Below, piece after piece: positions 6,409 through 6,935 of a DNA stretch of 6,935 nt. Below the pieces are notes generated by a model. It was given only the letters and a program-made list of their open reading frames with translations. It was not told the DNA's origin and did not search any database. The position numbers and the translations under genes were made by a program. Location: positions 1 to 6,935 of the forward strand of contig JAIRXT010000061.1 of assembly GCA_031268125.1 (NCBI GenBank), given 5' to 3'. Position 1 is the stretch's first letter. Each line of letters begins with the position of its first letter. Source of the stretch: Treponema sp. Its GTDB lineage: Bacteria > Spirochaetota > Spirochaetia > Treponematales > Breznakiellaceae.

Positions 6409-6524
6409 CGTTCCTCCGGGGCCGGGTACACGACATAGGTCAAATTTAGCCTTTGCTGTGCTGTTAAGGAAGAGACGCTTCCAAAGCATTATATGTGATT
6501 GTATCAAATTGCGGGTCAAGTTTA
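6391..6524. promoter_or_regulatory. Three-site inverted-repeat array in the GH127 upstream region (candidate operators)
   Basis: Site A is GGCTAAACTTGACC at 6391-6404, extended to TAAACTTGACCCGCAA at 6393-6408. Site B, GGTCAAATTTAGCC at 6438-6451, is its reverse complement with one mismatch in 14. Site C, TTGCGGGTCAAGTTTA at 6509-6524, is the exact reverse complement of the 16 bases of A at 6393-6408. A and B are also imperfect dyads themselves (GGnnAAnnTTnnCC). C covers the likely -35, and A lies two bases before the ribosome binding site. This layout suits a dimeric regulator with looping, or alternative RNA pairings A-B in the leader. Confidence 0.6.
6488..6519 (-). promoter_or_regulatory. 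Candidate GH127 promoter with a 20-nt spacer
   Basis: A perfect TATAAT (6493-6488) is preceded on the minus strand by TTGACC (6519-6514, 5 of 6 to consensus) at a 20-nt spacing, longer than the usual 17. The -35 lies inside regulatory site C. The leader would be about 100 nt and contain sites B and A. Confidence 0.45.
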
Positions 6525-6568
6525 ATCCTTGCAGCAATTCCAAATTCAAAAAAAATAACCGTTCAACC

Positions 6569-6634
6569 TAAAAAATGGTCAATGGTACCGGCAGCAGTAT
6601 AAAACCGTACCGGCAGCCGTTTGACCATTTTTTA
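6569..6634. repeat. 14-bp inverted repeat with 38-nt loop, T-runs on both strands
   Basis: TAAAAAATGGTCAA (6569-6582) pairs perfectly with TTGACCATTTTTTA (6621-6634). The loop holds two direct copies of TACCGGCAGC (6586-6595 and 6608-6617), 22 bp apart. ACCT occurs at 6566-6569 and again at 6634-6637, abutting the 64-bp core, a possible 4-bp duplication. Because six T follow the stem core on either strand, it could act as a bidirectional terminator between the divergent genes. Confidence 0.55.
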
Positions 6635-6680
6635 CCTTGATTAACCCCTTGGCATAAGGTAATTCACGATGGGGAAATGG

Positions 6681-6793
6681 CGAAAAGAGCGCCGAAACAA
6701 GTAACAGGGGTGGCGGTGGAAAGAATCTGGGGTGGGGGCCCCGGATTTTTCCAGCCGACAGGACCCCTGATGAATTTTTTACAGCTCTTTTCG
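6681..6793. repeat. Nested long hairpin, candidate structured RNA
   Basis: Outer stem: CGAAAAGAGC (6681-6690) with GCTCTTTTCG (6784-6793). Middle stem: CAGGGGT (6705-6711) with ACCCCTG (6763-6769). Inner stem: 6717-6732 with 6739-6753, 15 pairs with one bulged G and one G-U pair, closed by a 6-nt TGGGGG loop. All three nest in order, inside the 20-bp terminal repeats. On the plus strand TTTTTT (6775-6780) follows the middle stem. Strand is not determined. Confidence 0.45.
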
Positions 6794-6833
6794 GATTTGG
6801 AATTTTGAATTGCTGTGCCGTAAGTTCTCTTGT

Positions 6834-6863
6834 TTGACACGGGTGCGCTTCCTATGGCAGACT
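6834..6863 (+). promoter_or_regulatory. Candidate promoter of the plus-strand gene at the right edge
   Basis: A consensus TTGACA (6834-6839) is followed after 18 nt by CAGACT (6858-6863), a weak -10 (3 of 6). A start site near 6870 would place GGAGGG (6874-6879) just inside the transcript, ahead of the GTG at 6885. Confidence 0.4.
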
Positions 6864-6884
6864 AGGGTTATGTGGAGGGCTGCC

Positions 6885-6935
6885 GTGGGAAAGATTACCG
6901 GTGAAGGTGTACGGCCGAATGGCATTTCTTGCCGG
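6885..6935 (+). CDS. Start of an unidentified protein (first 17 codons, runs off the window)
   Basis: The reading frame from GTG at 6885 is open to the window edge and begins MGKITGEGVRPNGISCR. GGAGGG ends five bases before the GTG, the best ribosome binding site on this strand in the region, and a TTGACA-type promoter lies upstream. An in-frame ATG at 6870 would add MWRAA but has no ribosome binding site; it could only be used from a leaderless transcript. Seventeen residues are too few to name a family. The gene would be divergent from GH127 and share its 508-bp intergenic region. Confidence 0.45.
   Translation, partial: MGKITGEGVRPNGISCR

Larger units (their letters stand above)
6532..6815. 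mobile_element. 284-bp segment with 20-bp terminal inverted repeats (MITE-like or structured-RNA locus)
   Basis: The left end CAGCAATTCCAAATTCAAAA (6532-6551) matches the reverse complement of 6796-6815 at 18 of 20 positions. Between them are no convincing ORFs but several further inverted repeats, including a 14-bp palindrome and a nested hairpin described separately. It sits between two divergently read genes. I see no convincing target-site duplication (only TG on both sides), and no transposase is present. A non-autonomous transposon derivative is one reading; a long non-coding RNA with a closing stem is another. Confidence 0.4.

Noticed and set aside
6386..6571. 61-codon plus-strand frame in the divergent intergenic region
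   Set aside because: Its sequence is made of the regulatory inverted repeats and one end of the 284-bp element; no ribosome binding site, basic low-information product.
6532..6815. Retron msr-msd region
   Set aside because: Closing inverted repeats and an inner hairpin are present, but no reverse transcriptase is visible, and a separate promoter lies between the structure and the next gene. It could be reopened if the gene starting at 6885 proved to be a reverse transcriptase.
1..6935. tRNA, rRNA or CRISPR array
   Set aside because: I saw no cloverleaf or rRNA-like sequence and no series of equally spaced direct repeats.

Overview
The window is a G+C-rich bacterial segment. All five well-supported genes lie on the minus strand, and a sixth gene probably begins on the plus strand at the right edge. 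A diderm with lipoproteins is implied: one gene encodes a 330-residue protein with a short signal peptide and an LFSC lipobox. The mix of a Trk potassium system, a Uma2-family nuclease, a divergent lipoprotein and a GH127 plant-polysaccharide enzyme resembles gut spirochaetes such as termite-gut Treponema relatives. That assignment is inference from gene content, not from a marker gene.

Layout from left to right. Bases 1-755: 5' part of trkH, cut by the window edge. 764-2239: trkA, 8 nt upstream of trkH in the same operon. 2339-2917: a Uma2 family putative endonuclease. 2918-3144: an A+T-richer gap with the Uma2 promoter and two terminator-like hairpins for the gene above. 3145-4137: an unrecognised lipoprotein. 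4138-4405: a gap with a terminator hairpin and copies of a GTTCCAAAACTA repeat, one of them in a perfect palindrome. 4406-6376: a GH127 enzyme with all its zinc and catalytic residues. 6377-6884: a 508-base divergent intergenic region. 6885 onward: the start of an unidentified plus-strand gene.

The two Trk genes work together: TrkH is the membrane pore and TrkA the cytosolic nucleotide-binding gating subunit. TrkA carries an unusual basic insertion inside its second Rossmann domain. GH127 is probably a cytoplasmic beta-L-arabinofuranosidase acting on imported arabino-oligosaccharides; no transporter or regulator is in view. The Uma2 protein and the lipoprotein have no visible functional link to their neighbours.

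The most interesting DNA is the divergent intergenic region. Its GH127-proximal half holds three related dyad sites of the GGTCAAGTTTAGCC type; one overlaps the -35 of the likely promoter and one abuts the ribosome binding site. Its other half is a 284-bp segment bounded by 20-bp inverted repeats (18/20 identical). That segment contains a 14-bp palindrome with a 38-nt loop and a second long nested hairpin. This looks like a small non-autonomous mobile element or a structured RNA locus, and I do not recognise it.
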